Shown: positions 21,349-33,802 of the stretch, in pieces | How the letters are laid out: each line of letters begins with the position of its first letter | How positions within the stretch are numbered: the stretch's first letter is position 1 | Source of the DNA: Chenopodium formosanum | Taxonomy: Eukaryota; Streptophyta; Magnoliopsida; Caryophyllales; Amaranthaceae | Direction: 5' to 3' | NCBI GenBank assembly: GCA_024500155.1 | Contig: CM044880.1 | Location: forward strand, 6,014,001-6,078,000 | Length of the DNA stretch: 64,000 nucleotides | The notes under the pieces: generated by a model | The model's input: the letters and a program-made list of their open reading frames with translations, nothing else | Databases searched by the model: none | Told to the model about the DNA's origin: nothing | Program-made: the position numbers and the translations under genes

Positions 21349-24300
21349 ATGTCTCGTGTCTACGGGATCATATGTGTTACTACTTGGTTGTTATTGATGT
21401 GTTGTCTCTCATTCGCGATAGCTGGGAACAACAAAACAGACAAGCTAGCATTGCTCGAATTCAAGGCAGGAGTAACTGATGACCCTCTTGGAGTCATGAG
21501 CTCATGGAATGACACCATCCATTTTTGTGAGTGGTACGGCGTTACTTGTGGTCATCGACACCAAAGAGTGACCATACTAGACTTGAATTCCTCCAAGCTC
21601 AAAGGTATTATTTCACCTTATCTTGGAAATTTAAGCTTCTTAATTAAACTATTCTTGTATGATAATAGTTTATCTGGCATAATACCACCTTCCATTGGTC
21701 GTTTGCATAGGCTGCAACGTCTTGGGTTGAATAATAATTCCTTTGGAGGGGAAATTCCATCGAGTTTAGCAGGTTGCTATAGCCTCATTGGAGTAGGCTT
21801 TGCGGGAAACAATTTGGTGGGAGAAATCCCATCTACACTTGGTTCGATGTCAACTTTGAAGTTTCTTCTTTTGAGAAGGAACAACTTGACGGGTAACATT
21901 CCTTCATCTATAGGGAACTTATCATCACTTTCGACGCTATCTCTAACAGGAAACAGTTTAGTTGGAAGGATCCCAGATAGTATAGGCAAATTAAAGAATC
22001 TAACCAATTTGTATCTATCCGACAATAAGCTTTCGGGATTAGTACCACCCTCAATCTTTAACCTCTCTTTATTGAAAGAATTAGGACTATCCCAAAACGA
22101 CTTCGAAGGAAAACTTCCTTCGGATTTAGGTAACACCCTTCCACTCCTTGAAGTGTTTTCTATAAGCAACAATCAATTCAATGGAGAAATTCCTGCTTCA
22201 ATGTCCGATTCTTCAAATCTAAAAATACTCGAGTTAGCGACTAATAATCTTCAAGGACAAGTTCCTTCTTTCCGTAAGTTGACAAATCTTACTAGACTTG
22301 TCCTTCAACAGAACTCCTTAGGGAATGGCCAAGCTGGAGATTTGGATTTTATTTCATCTTTGGCCAATGCAACCAATTTGCAATGGTTAGAGATAGGCCA
22401 AAACAACTTCAACGGGTTCTTTCCAAAAATCATATGCAAATTTTCATTTCTTACTACTTTGATATTAAATGATAACAACATAGCGGGAGAAATTCCAGAT
22501 TGCATTGAAAAATTGACGAAACTACATATGTTTGCGGCCAATAACAATGCACTTGTTGGGACCATTCCGCAAGGGATTGGAAAACTCCAAGATCTCATGT
22601 CTCTACATTTAGAGGATAACCATCTTTCTGGAGTCATTCCACCCTCGATTGGAAACTTAACCATGTTAGCTATTTTAACTTTGTGTAACAATGATCTCGA
22701 GGGCCAAATACCCTCGAGTTTGGGAAATTGTGGATCTCTAATTCAATTATTTCTTTGTAATAATAGTCTTAGCGGCAACATACCCTCAGAGTTATTTAGT
22801 CTCACCTCCTTGTCTGTTGCACTTGATATTTCTGGAAACCGACTAACAGGGTCTTTGCCCGACGAAGTTGGGCATATGATCAACCTTAATGGCTTAGATA
22901 TCTCTCGAAACAAGTTATCAGGTAACATTCCAAGCTCTCTTGGTAGTTGTATGTCCTTAGAGTTGTTATTCTTGTGGCAAAACAATTTTAATGGCATCAT
23001 TCCCGAAGCATTGCAGACATTAGAGGGCCTTATTGAGTTAGACTTGTCATACAACAATTTATCCGGTGTGATCCCGAAATTTCTAGGCAATCTACATCTA
23101 CAAAGCCTAGATATATCAAACAATAATCTTGAAGGTGAAGTACCCACTAACGGATTCTTTAGTAATACAAGCGGTCTTTTGATAAGTGGGAATAGTCATC
23201 TATGCGGAGGCATACCCGAGTTAAAGTTGCCCAAGTGCAGGTTCACCCGCGACACCCATAAAAGACGAGTGGAGCGTAGGAAAAAATTGACGATCGCGGT
23301 TCTTTTTGGGATTACTGGAGTTTGTTTGTTCGTGTCTATACTTGTGTTGTTATTATGCAATTTCTGGAAGAGTAAAAGGGCAAAGGAACATGTTGCTTCT
23401 AACAATGATATAGAAAATTTTCCGAATATTTCTTATCAAATGTTGCTTAAAGCTACAAACGGCTTTTCCTCCGAAAATGTGCTTGGTAGTGGTGTTTCTG
23501 GGGTTGTATACAAGGGAACTCTCGACGAGGAAGGATCAAGTATCGTTGCCATCAAGAAATTTAATCTAGAGTATCGCGGTGCTTTGAAGAGTTTTTTGGC
23601 TGAATGTGGAGTACTTCAAAGCATTCGACATCGTAATCTTGTTAAGGTGATAACAGCTTGTTCAAGCATTGATCATCAAGGTAGAGATTTCAAGGCTTTG
23701 GTTTATGAGTACATGTCGAATGGCAGCTTGGAAGATTGGTTGCATCCACCCAAGACAACTAGTGTTGTCGAAGGCACAAATGATACCTCGAAGTACTTGA
23801 ATCTTTACCAAAGACTCGATATTGCAATTGATGTCGCTTTTGCTTTGGATTATCTTCACCATCACCATGGGGCCTCCATAGCTCACTGTGACCTCAAGGC
23901 GAGTAATGTCCTCCTCGATGATGATATGGTTGCACATGTCGGCGACTTTGGACTAGCCAAGTTCTTCTCAGAAGCCAACGACGCCATTCATACAAGTCAA
24001 TCTAGCTCTATTGGAGTCAGAGGAACAATTGGTTATGCTCCTCCAGGTAACAATTTAATTTTTGTACCGAATATTTTTAAGAATTCCATCTTTTTTTTCC
24101 CATAATAACACTTGCAAAACGTATGATTTTTTGTGCAGAATATGGATTGGGAAATGAAGTGTCTACTAGTGGCGACGTCTATAGTTTTGGGATTCTTGTA
24201 CTAGAATTGTTTACTGGAAGAAGGCCTACAAATGATATGTTTAAAGAGGGTCTAAGTCTACATAGCTTTGTGAAAGGCGCTCTGCCTCAGCGAGTAACTG

Positions 24301-24533
24301 AGATTCTAGACCATGTTCTTCTAGCAGACATAAGCGGAGTGGAGACTAATAACATCATGATATTGGAGGCATTGATTTCAGTACTCGAAATCGCTCTTTC
24401 TTGCTCTATCGAGACACCACGAGAGAGGTTGGACATGAGTGATGTTGTTGGAAAGCTAACAACAGTAAGAACAACACTCCTTGAAACTCGTTTACAGCAA
24501 CGTAGAAGAATTCGAGCTAATAATAATGATTAA
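21349..24533 (+). CDS. LRK2, intact LRR receptor-like kinase, subfamily XII
   Basis: The only complete, unbroken receptor in the window: 1030 residues. Exon 1 is 21349-24046, the phase-1 intron 24047-24138, exon 2 24139-24533. A signal peptide (about 1-25, ending SFAIA) is followed by an LRR N-cap with the C60/C67 pair (CEWYGVTC), about twenty LRRs, a CGGIPELKLPKC C-cap, a membrane helix (about 646-668) and the kinase (from about 700). Kinase residues: GSGVSGVVYKG loop, K736 of VAIK, H846-C847-D848 (non-RD), DFG at 866-868. Non-RD subfamily XII kinases usually act as pattern-recognition receptors with SERK co-receptors. The ATG precedes the signal peptide directly. It ends RIRANNND with no GTRW mini-exon. 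Ligand unknown. Confidence 0.95.
24047..24138 (+). other. LRK2 intron (phase 1)
   Basis: GTAACAATTT...TTGTGCAG. It splits the Glu codon after APP, as in all paralogues, and is clearly similar to the LRK1 intron. Confidence 0.92.
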
Positions 24534-24907
24534 TGAAGGAACTACTGTTTCATCCCAACAGAAGATTATTATTGTAAAAAGTGTAGGACTAATGGAATAT
24601 ATTTTTATTAGAATTTAATACTACTCCATATTGTCAAATGTAATTTTCTTTTCTTTTGAAAGCCATTTAAATTTACACAAACTTGTGTTTACATTGTAAG
24701 AACACTGAAATTGCAAAAGCCATGCTAGTGTTGCCATCAATTTTGAAAAACTATAAAAAAAAAAAAAAAAAAATCATAACTACCATTTTCATTTCTCACT
24801 GCCTACAATAATACTTCGATTCTCTATTTTTTTAGTTGGACAACTTTCTATTATCACACTTGTCAACGCATATTTTTTTAACGATTAATATATCTACGAT
24901 CTTGTTA
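24534..24907. other. LRK2 3' flank
   Basis: Matches the 3' flank of LRK1 for about 280 bases (GCAAAAGCCATGC, TGCCATCAATTTTGAA). An A-run lies at about 24755-24772. No further gene. Confidence 0.6.
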
Positions 24908-25069
24908 ACGAGTGCCCTAGGGCGTTAGATAAGGATAAATTATATTGGTTGAAATGGTATTAAGTTAGGAATTCATGACAAAATCACCCGTCGTTCGGTG
25001 TAATTAATGTTAATTTTACTTTAATATTTGCACTTTAATTCTCTTATCTAACGCCCCGGGGGAGCTCAT
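24908..25069 (-). mobile_element. TIR MITE family B, copy 2 (162 bp)
   Basis: Inverse of 15930-16092: ends ACGAGTGCCCTAGGGCGTTA and, as inverse, ATGAGCTCCCCCGGGGCGTT, with TA on both sides. The ACCCGTCGTTCGGTGTAATT block of the interior is shared. Confidence 0.78.
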
Positions 25070-25193
25070 TAGCTTTTTCCATATATCTAATTATCATCAT
25101 AGTAAAGTAAAAAAAAAAAAAGGTTAATACTAATAAAATATACATCAAGACGATTATCCCACACACACAAACACACACACACACACACATATA

Positions 25194-25283
25194 CTACCTC
25201 CGTTACATATTATTTGCAACGATTAGACATTTTTCCTCTCTACTTTATGTCAAATCGTTGCAAATAATATGTAACGGAGGTAG
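25194..25283. mobile_element. 90-bp Stowaway-like hairpin MITE
   Basis: Starts CTACCTCCGTTACATATTAT and ends with the exact inverse, giving a stem of about 30 bp around a 28-base loop. TA lies on both sides (25192-25193 and 25284-25285). It is preceded by an (AC)n run and followed by (TA)n. Confidence 0.85.
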
Positions 25284-25285
25284 TA

Positions 25286-26147
25286 TTATATATATATATA
25301 TATATATATATAATATGCTTGACAACGCATTTGTTTTTAAAAGATTTATAAGAATTGCCAATGCATGGTTCCTGCAAGAAGATGCACGATCAACATAGTG
25401 CATCCCTTCCCAAAAAAAAAAAAAAAAAAAAAAAAAAGCGGAAAGAACATTGTATAGAAATATAAAGAACACGTTATAGAACTGTAAAGAACATTGTATA
25501 GAAATGTAAATAATATTTAGTTAAAGTGAAAGAACATGTTAAATAATATTCTTTATCTTCATGTTTTTTTATTAGCAGTATAATGTACTTTTATTCGTGA
25601 TATAATGGTAATTGTTTATTTTGAAATGTTATTTGAATTTTGTCTTTAATTAGATTATGGCGGTTGAATAAAAATAATGTTCAATCATTATAGGTGATCA
25701 AAAGTTCGAGTCAGGTCAGGCCTTAACATAATATCTCGTGCCCAAACCCGAAAAATATAGTGATCGGGCTTGGAATTTAAACTAAAAATGGATTTTCTTT
25801 CATCATGTGTTTACATTTATCATTTATAATGGGTTGGAATTCGTGGTCTGCTTGGATTTTCCAAGTCAAGTCGTCTCTCGCCATTATTTTATTTCATCTT
25901 TTTTGACAAGAATTTTATTTCATCTTGTGTATACATTTAATAGCTAAAAGTCCTCTCAGTCCATAGCAAGTCTTTCTTTATCGATTACTTTATGTAAAAA
26001 GACATTAATATTACCTAATATTTTAGATAAAAGCCCCAAATGAGGGGGAGGGTATGGAGATTTTTTTTTTATATTTTGAGCGCGATAGTCGCTTGTAAAA
26101 AAACGTAGTAACTCCTATAAAATTGACATAGTTTTCCCTATTATACT
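25286..26147. other. Spacer with short repeats
   Basis: (TA)n to about 25312, an A-run of ~24 bases near 25413-25436, then a loose repeat of AAAGAACATTGTATAGAAATGT units at 25436-25550. No gene. Confidence 0.55.
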
Positions 26148-26156
26148 TATATAATA

Positions 26157-27221
26157 GGAAAAATTGTCCGGAATAATCCGATCTTTGCCTCATCCGCCCA
26201 AAATAATCCCACCTTTCGATTATTTTTTAATAATCCGACCTTTTATACCAATCTGCTTCAAATGGACCCAAGTGACCTGCAACCGGTTGACTAGGTAATT
26301 TTTTTTCTTATTAAGTTTAATATACACTTGTCACAACGTGATTGATTAAAATTATAACTTTCAATTTTAATTCTATTTAAGAAAAGATATTACTAATTAA
26401 TTTTAATTAACAAATTTAAAACTAACTTTTTAAAAAAATAATTAAAATCTAACACCACCACCAGCCTGAGCCAGAAACCTCCCCGCCCATCATCGTTCCA
26501 GACCCCAACTCCGGCGCCCAGATCGGTCATCAGCCCAGCGCCGATCGACGCCCCTACCCCGGCTCATTTCGTCAATTCTAAGCCACCAAACGTCCAAACC
26601 AAGGCGCACTACGTATAAAGAAGGGTGGTCGTCGAAATCGAAACTAGGGCATGGGAAGGATTGGGGGGCCGAAATCGGGGTGAGGGGAAGGGGAAAGGGC
26701 CGGAAAAGGGATAGGGAAAGGGAATGGAGTCAGAAAAGGGATAGGGGAAGGAGGGAATGAAGGTCGGAATTGGGAGGAAGGGTTTTTTCGATGGTGGTTG
26801 GTGGTTTAGGGGGAGAGGGATAGGAGTCGGCGGTTCGACGGGGAGAGGGGAGAGAAGTCGGCGCGACACTCCGGCGCCGGGCGGCAGGCAGAGAGGAGGG
26901 TTGGTGGGGGTGGACAACCGTGGATGGTGGGTGGGCTGGTGGCCGTGGTGGGGGTGATTTTTTTTTGTTTTTTTTTAGTTTTATGAAACAAGTGGTTTTT
27001 TAATTAATTATTAATTATAAATTTTTTATTTTTTCTTTTAATTTTTTTAAACCAATCAAATGCCGACACGTGTCATGTAACTTGCTATAACAAGTTAAAT
27101 GACCGGTTGGGACCATTTAAAGCGGATTGGTATAAAAGGTCGGATTATTAAAAAATAATCGAAAGGTGGGATTATTTTGGGCGGATGAGGCAAAGGTCGG
27201 ATTATTCCGGGCAATTTTTCC
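26157..27221. mobile_element. Mutator-like element C1, 1065 bp, GC-rich interior
   Basis: Perfect 9-bp duplication TATATAATA (26148-26156 and 27222-27230) and near-perfect inverted repeats of about 125 bp starting GGAAAAATTGTCCGGAATAA. The interior (about 26455-26960) is strongly GC-rich with a purine/pyrimidine bias, unlike its surroundings, and might be captured genic DNA. No transposase motifs. Confidence 0.85.
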
Positions 27222-27230
27222 TATATAATA

Positions 27231-27545
27231 ACCCCTATTATATTTATATAGTAACCCATGATTATACTTATTGAGTAACCTTTACAACACTGACAAGTAA
27301 GTAACCCTTAAATTACCAACTAAGTAATCCCTATAACCTAACTAAGTAAACCGTATAACATTAACCGATAACGCTTTTGGTGGATGACTACACTAAGTAC
27401 CAACCACATATAAAAGTTACTAGTTTAGACTTTAGACTACAATCTTACAATTATTTGTTTTCTATTTTATTTTATTGTTGTATCATTTAAAAAAAAAAAA
27501 GGTTATTTATTGGTTGAATCACATTAACAAATTTTACTTACTTCT
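27231..27545. other. Spacer between two Mutator-like elements
   Basis: Shows a loose repeat of AGTAACC-type words (AACCCCTATTAT, AGTAACCCATG, AAGTAACCC) but no gene or element boundary. Confidence 0.5.
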
Positions 27546-27554
27546 TATCGATTA

Positions 27555-28510
27555 GGAACAATTGACAAAAATAATCCCAACTTTTGCTCATTCGCTCAAA
27601 ATAATCCCAACTTTAGATTATTTTTAAATAGTCCGAACTTTGAGCATCATTCGCTCAAAATGATCCCAACCATCACTTGACACGTGTCGCTATTTAATTG
27701 GCTGAAAAATAAAATTTAAAAAAAAAACTTGAAAAAAAAAAACAAAAAACAACCGGCTGTCGCAAAACTCCTACCCACTACCACCCTCTCCACCACCCTG
27801 CCATGACCCCCTCCCATAAACCCCATCCCTGCAGTAGCCTAGACGTTTCTCCCCCGCACAAGCACCGGCGATGACGTCCCTCCCCCTCCCCCTCCCCCTC
27901 CCCCGAACCACCAAACCCCCCTACCACAACCCAAAACCCCAAAAAAACCCTCCCCCACCGCATGAAACCCCCACAAAACGGACCTCCCCCAATTCGAGGG
28001 TGAGGAGGGCCAAATTGGGGGTTTAATGCGGTGGGGGAGGGGTTTTTTTTGGGGGGTTTCGGGTTGCCATTGAACACGTTTTTGGTGGTGGTACATTGGA
28101 TATGTAGTGGGTTTTAGATTACCGATGAGCATGTTTATGGGGGCTAGCAGGGTTAGGGGCGGGCGAATCTGGGCTAGAAAAGTTGGGGGCTGCTTGAATA
28201 GTGGCGGCTTGCCGAATCTAGGCTGGCGGGGTGAGGGTTGCCGGAATGGTGGTGGCCGTCTGGTAAGGTTGAGTGGGTGTTGGTTGTGGGATTTTTTTTT
28301 TTTCTTAAAATAATTTTTTTCAACTTATAATATGCTGACACGTGTCACTTATAACTAAAAAAAATAAAAACCTCTCTAACAGGTTACCAGTCACTTGGGT
28401 TCATTAAAAGCGAATGACCCCCTAAAGTTCGGATTATTTAAAAATAATCCAAAGTTGGGATTATTTTGAGCGAAGAGGTAAAAGTTAGGATTATTTTTGT
28501 CAATTTTTCC
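27555..28510. mobile_element. Mutator-like element C2, 956 bp, GC-rich interior
   Basis: Flanked by TATCGATTA (27546-27554) and TATCGGTTA (28511-28519), a 9-bp duplication with one mismatch. Inverted ends start GGAACAATTGAC / GGAAAAATTGAC and share AAAATAATCCCAACTTT blocks with C1. The interior (about 27760-28275) is GC-rich; open frames there are Pro/Gly-rich low complexity. It interrupts a region that elsewhere is the 3' flank of F2. Confidence 0.82.
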
Positions 28511-28665
28511 TATCGGTTATTAGTTTGAGGTGTGATTAGGTACACATTTCGTTGGCAAATGTTTAAAAACATAATGTTTGCAGCTAATTAAGCATATTTG
28601 TTTTTCTCATTTTAAAATCTTAAAATTAGAAAGAAAAAAAAATTAATAAATTTCTACATTTTATA

Positions 28666-29040
28666 TAGGGACGTCAATGGGGCGGGTCGGGGCGAATGTT
28701 GGCCTTCCCATCCCCATCCCCGCCTAAAATTTTCATCCCCATCCCCGCGGCGGTCCAAAATTCATCCCCATCCCCGTCCCGGCGGGTACAATTCCAAAAC
28801 CATCCCCGCCTCAACCTCACTTGGCCTGGATATCCATCCCCACTTAATCCCCACCTAAGACCCACCTCCCAATACACAATCCAACATATTTAATACTACG
28901 TATAAATTATAACAAATAAAATTATTATTAATATTACACACCTTTAGCTACTATTTTATTTTACATATTTTTTTTTATTTAAAATAGTATAAAAGTATAT
29001 AATTTTGTTATATACTTGACCCGCCCCACTGGCATCCCTA
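28666..29040. mobile_element. hAT-like non-autonomous element, 375 bp
   Basis: Exact 8-bp duplication ATTTTATA (28658-28665 and 29041-29048). Termini TAGGGACGTCAATGGGGCGG and, as inverse, TAGGGATGCCAGTGGGGCGG. A C-rich stretch with repeated CATCCCC words follows the left end. No transposase. Confidence 0.88.
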
Positions 29041-29543
29041 ATTTTATATGCACCCAAGTGTATATATATTTGTTAGACCAACAGAGTCATGTTGGATTAC
29101 TATTGCGATTAATAACTTTTGAAAAGTGTGACAAAAATCCAAAAATCCCTTGGAAGAAATCTTTATGTACTGAATTTTGAACTCGTCGCTGACTATCAAT
29201 AGGAGTTAAGCAATTATAGTAGTTTAATACATTAAGTAATAATCACTATTACAGTATAGCACTATATTTAATTTGGGCAAATGGGATTTAAGCAACTATA
29301 TACTCCAGTTCTTTGGCAAGAAATTATAGTCAGATTTTCCTCAATAAAAATTTCATGCCACTGCATTTTCTAACTTCTTTGATGGTTATATTCACATATA
29401 ATTGCATTATTTTTTCTCCTATAAAAGGGGGTTAACTGAGAGTTCTCAGATATAAACACAGATTTCCTCTTGTTTTTCAGTTTATATTATTCTCAGTTAT
29501 AAACGCATATTTCCCCTTGTATTTGCCTCAAAAAACACATACC
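29041..29543 (+). other. LRK3 upstream region with a duplicated receptor-gene flank
   Basis: 29080-29200 matches 60665-60800, the DNA after F2 (GAGTCATGTTGGATTACTAT, GTCGTCGCTGACTAT). 29330-29510 resembles 53390-53530, the region between LRK6 and LRK7 (GAGAGTTCTCAGATATAAAC). So an LRK6-like tail lies here and LRK3's promoter region has a relic copy near 53.4 kb. Confidence 0.7.
29420..29427 (+). promoter_or_regulatory. LRK3 TATA box
   Basis: TATAAAAG followed by GGGG, 124 bases before the LRK3 ATG. The equivalent site near 53460 reads CTACAAAACGG, so that copy has lost the motif. Confidence 0.6.
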
Positions 29544-32500
29544 ATGTCTTGCTCTTCATTTTACTTGGCCATTTGTACTACAACAATCTTATGTTGTTTT
29601 TATAGTTGTACTGCTCGGCCTAGAAATAATGAGACAGATCGAATGGCATTGCTCGAAATCAAAGCCAAAATAACACATGACCCTTTGAGTGTGATGAGTT
29701 CATGGAATGACACCCTCCACTTTTGCGAGTGGTATGGCGTTACTTGTGGTCATAAGCATCGCCAGAGAGTAACATCACTAGACCTGCAATCCTCCAAATT
29801 AACACGTACACTCTCTCCCCATCTCGGAAACTTGAGCTTCCTTAAGGAGCTGCATCTTCAAAATAACAGTTTCGGCGGTACAATCCCACAAGAAATTAGC
29901 CGCTTGCATAGGTTACGATATCTAGGGCTATATAATAATTCCATCGGAGGGGAAATTCCATCAAATATATCAAGTTGTTATAACCTTGTTTATTTGTACC
30001 TTGATAATAACAGGTTGGTGGGAGATATCCCACGGATACTTGGTTCCCTGCCTAGTTTGCAGTCTCTTGATTTAGCAAATAACAACTTAACAGGGAACAT
30101 TCCTTCATCTTTGGGAAATTTATCATCTCTTGTTGAGCTAGGCATCACTCTGAACAACTTAGTTGGAAGTATCTCACCTAGTCTAGGCAAACTTCATAAT
30201 CCCACCGAGCTAGCATTAGGCGGCAATAAGTTGTCTGGGGTAGTACCGCCTTCAATTTTTAATCTCTCTTCATTAACAGGACTAGATTTAGGAGGGAATG
30301 ACTTGGAAGGAGAACTATCTTCAAATTTAGGAAACACTCTTCCGCATTTGCAGTGGTTTTCCGTATGCAAAAATCGGTTCACAGGACACATTCCTACTTC
30401 AATTTCCAATTCTTCAAGCCTACAAGTTCTCCAATTGAATCTCAACCATCTTCATGGACAAGTTCCTCCTCTAAACAAGTTAGTAAATCTTATTCACTTC
30501 GTCATTTACCAAAACTTCCTAGGGTCAGACCATGCAAGAGATTTGATGTTTTTTACTTCCTTGGCCAATGCCACTGGTTTACTATGGTTTGAGATAAGTG
30601 ATAATCAATTCAAAGGAGTTATCCCTAAGATGTTCTGTAATTTTTCATCACTAAATTTCTTAGGTATGGACAAAAATTACTTGACCGGGGAAATTCCATA
30701 TTGCATAGAGAACTTATCAAATTTGCAATATATTGGGGTTGGTGATAATATACTTTCTGGGATCATTCCCCCTGGGATAGGGAAGCTCCAAAAGCTCATC
30801 TATTTAAGCTTAGATAATAACCAATTATCCGGAGTCATTCCACCCTCAATTGGAAATTTAACCAAGTTGTCTAGCTTAGACATGCATAATAATCATCTCA
30901 TAGGCCAAATACCATCAACTCTCAGAAGCTGTGGGTCTTTAATAGAATTATCGCTTTCTAATAACAGTCTTAGTGGCTGTATACCCCATCAACTTTTCAG
31001 TCTATCTTCCTTGTCTATTGTCCTCAATCTATCAGGAAACCATTTAACCGGGTCTATCCCTGAAGAAGTTGGGCATTTGACGAATCTTGATGTCCTTGAT
31101 GTTTCTCATAACATGCTATCAGGCCAACTACCAAGCTCTCTTGGTAGTTGCATGTCATTAGAGTACCTATACATGGGAGGAAACTATTTTCAAGGCACCA
31201 TTCCTGATTCATTGTCATTGAAGGGTCTAGTTGAGTTAAATTTGTCATATAACAATTTATCTGGCAAAATCCCACAATTTTTACAGAGACTCAAGTTACA
31301 AAGCCTTGATTTGTCAAACAATAATCTTGAAGGTGAAGTACCTATTGATGGAGTCTTCAAAAATGCAAGCGGTGTTTACGTAAGAGGAAACAATAAGCTT
31401 TGCGGAGGAATACCAGAGTTAAAGTTACCTCCATGCAGTTATAGCATCAACAACAAGAAAAGAAGATTGAAGCACCGGAAAAAAGTATTGACAATTGCAA
31501 TTCTTTCGGGGTTTTTAGGAGTTATATTGATGCTTACTTTTCTTGTGTTATTTTATATCTTTTGGCAAAAAAAGAGGACTAAGAAACCCACGGCTTCTGA
31601 TGATTCGGAAAATTTTCCAAATTTGTCTTACCAAATGCTTCTTAAAGCCACAAATGGGTTTTCCTTGGACAATTTGATTGGCAGTGGTACCTTTGGTGCC
31701 GTATACAAGGGAGTACTAGAAGAGCTTCAATCAACTGTAGCCATCAAGGTTTTTCAGCTTCAAAATCACGGTGCGTTTAAGAGTTTCATAGCTGAATGTG
31801 GAGTTCTTCGTAACATCAGACATCGGAATCTTCTCAAAGTTGTAACAGCTTGCTCAAGTGTGGATTATCAAGGCGGAGATTTCAAAGCATTAGTTTATGA
31901 GTACATGGCAAATGGAAGTTTAGACGATTGGTTACATCCTCCAAATTCAATCAATGGGAATGAGGAAGAAAATAATATATCAAGGCACTTGAGTCTTCGC
32001 CAAAGACTTGATATTGCTATTGATGTTGCATTTTCTTTGGATTATCTTCATAATCATTGTGGTACCTCCATAGTTCACTGTGACCTCAAGCCAAGCAATG
32101 TTCTCCTTGATGATGAAATGGTAGCTCATGTCGGTGACTTTGGCCTAGCCAAGTTTCTCTCGAAAGGCATCAATGACGACTCTCATTCCAATCAATCTAG
32201 CTCTATTGGAGTTAGAGGTACTATCGGTTATGCTCCTCCAGGTAACACACTAATGCTCCTATCCCTAGCTATATTCAAAACTATCCCACTAATGCTCTAT
32301 TGGAGTATAATTTATCTGTATTTATTATATTTTAATTATTTGTATCACTTGTTTAGCATATAAGTAAGTTACATGTTATTTTCATAATAACTTTGGAGGC
32401 ACTATATGCAGAGTATGGTGTGGGAAATGAAGTGTCTACTAGCGGGATGTCTACAGCTTTGGGATTCTATTACTTGAATTGATTACAGGAAAGAGGCCTG

Positions 32501-32871
32501 TTGATGACATGTTTAAAGGGGGGCTAACCTTACATGGCTTCGTCAGAGAAGCTTTGGCTGGAGATGTTGTGGAGATTCTGGATCATGTCCTTCTTGAAGA
32601 CATAGGCTGTCCAGATAGCAGCTTGATGTTGGAGGCCCTGACTTCTATACTTGAAATAGCACTTTCTTGCTCGGCTGAGGTCCCAGCAGTAACTCGTTTA
32701 CAACAACGAAGGAGAATTCGAGCAGGTAATTTATATTTGTATTAACTGCTTCATTTTCCTCACAAATTACTAATGATTATTCTTGATGCAACAATCAAGT
32801 TTTGTACTCCTTTTTTTTTTTTTTTAATTTTTTTATATTTTTTTCTTCTTGGAGCAGGGACACGATGGTGA
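29544..32871 (+). pseudogene. LRK3, subfamily XII LRR-RLK with kinase C-lobe lesions
   Basis: The ATG at 29544 starts MSCSSFYLAI, a normal signal peptide; the upstream TTG in frame is not a plant start. Exon 1 (29544-32241) is intact: N-cap with CEWYGVTC, about twenty LRRs, membrane helix near residues 646-670, GSGTFGAVYKG, VAIKVF, HCDLKPSN, DFG. Exon 2 (from 32412) lacks one base near 32455 (AGCGG-GATGTC where paralogues keep GGxGA(C/T)GTC), giving a stop at 32480-32482. Further on, about 60 bp (20 codons, the ERLDMS...NKLLG stretch) are missing at 32689. Exon 2 would end at 32725 and the mini-exon is 32858-32871. The product would be a receptor with a kinase cut after the activation segment. 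Sequencing error is possible for the single base but not for the deletion. Confidence 0.88.
32242..32411 (+). other. LRK3 intron 1 (phase 1)
   Basis: GTAACACACT...ATATGCAG; closely related to the first introns of LRK5 and LRK7 (shared AATGCTCCTAT and ATAACTTTGGAGGCAC). Confidence 0.88.
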
Positions 32872-33794
32872 TCAATTAGTGTGTACACAATTTTATCTGC
32901 GCGCCCATGAGCATGATTATGTGTTAACAATTAGATGAGTTCATATGCTTTAGTGACTTCTTGTAATAAGTATTGCTTATGAGTTTTGAGTCAGGATCAG
33001 AACATCAGAGCAGCTATCTAGTTCAGAATACAGTTTAAATTATTTTGATGTATTTTCTTTTGCTTGCTTAGATTGTATGACTACTAACATTTCTAAATGC
33101 TTAGTTGTATTATGTGTTTGAGAAGATAATACTCCGTAGAAATATATTGGGATTAATGGGATACCCATTCCTAAATTCTGATGGCTAGCAGATAGATTCC
33201 GAAATCATATTTAGTTTGGAAAAATTTTGTATTCGTCTTACCTATTTGATTAACTTTCAACTTCACAAATTTCGTTTGAAACAACTGGAACATTATTATT
33301 TAACCTAGATATGCTTGCACAAATACCAAAGCTTTGATTCATTTACATTTTCCAGAATTTACTAGTAAATTAAAGATAAATACAAGAAGTTTGGTTGCAT
33401 AAGCATAAATAATACTGGAATATTATTTGGGTGCATACCAAATTTTTTATTAGTTTCCTAATTATTGAACAAAAAATCACGAACAAGTACAAAAATTAAT
33501 ACCTTGAATCACCAATTGATTACACAGTAATTTCAAAATTAACAGGGGAGAACACTCCGGAAACACTTTCTCTCTCCTCTGACGTGCTATTAACAGAGTG
33601 ATTCTCCGGAATGCTGAAATTCTTTCTCAGTTGCCGGTGGGAGTTTCAATTGATTTGTGTGAAGTCAGAAGGTTCAGATTATTTAAATCATCTTTGCAAT
33701 AATCTCATTTGATTTTCTTCTATATAAACCCACCTTAGTACCTTAGATTATTTAGGAATGTTACACTTATTTATCACTTTCATCTTAATACAAA
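32872..33794 (+). other. LRK3 3' flank, copy 1 of a repeated 3' block
   Basis: About 800 bases also present after LRK5 (47373-48180) and LRK7 (58408-59190), with shared GCGCGCCCATGAGCATGATT and TTGGGATTAATGGGATACCC. LRK3's copy keeps the TTTCTAAATGCTTAGTTGT segment that LRK5 has lost. Confidence 0.8.
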
Positions 33795-33802
33795 TTCTTA
33801 AA

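Noticed and set aside
21777..23147. Long minus-strand frames opposite LRK2, with similar ones opposite the other LRK genes
   Set aside because: They mirror the LRR codon pattern and recur at every paralogue as antisense shadows.
26609..28313. Pro-, Gly- and Trp-rich open frames on both strands
   Set aside because: Low-complexity products of GC-rich transposon cores, with no domains or plausible starts.
29517..29543. Extra nine codons upstream of the LRK3 ATG
   Set aside because: They start at TTG; the ATG at 29544 directly precedes a normal signal peptide.
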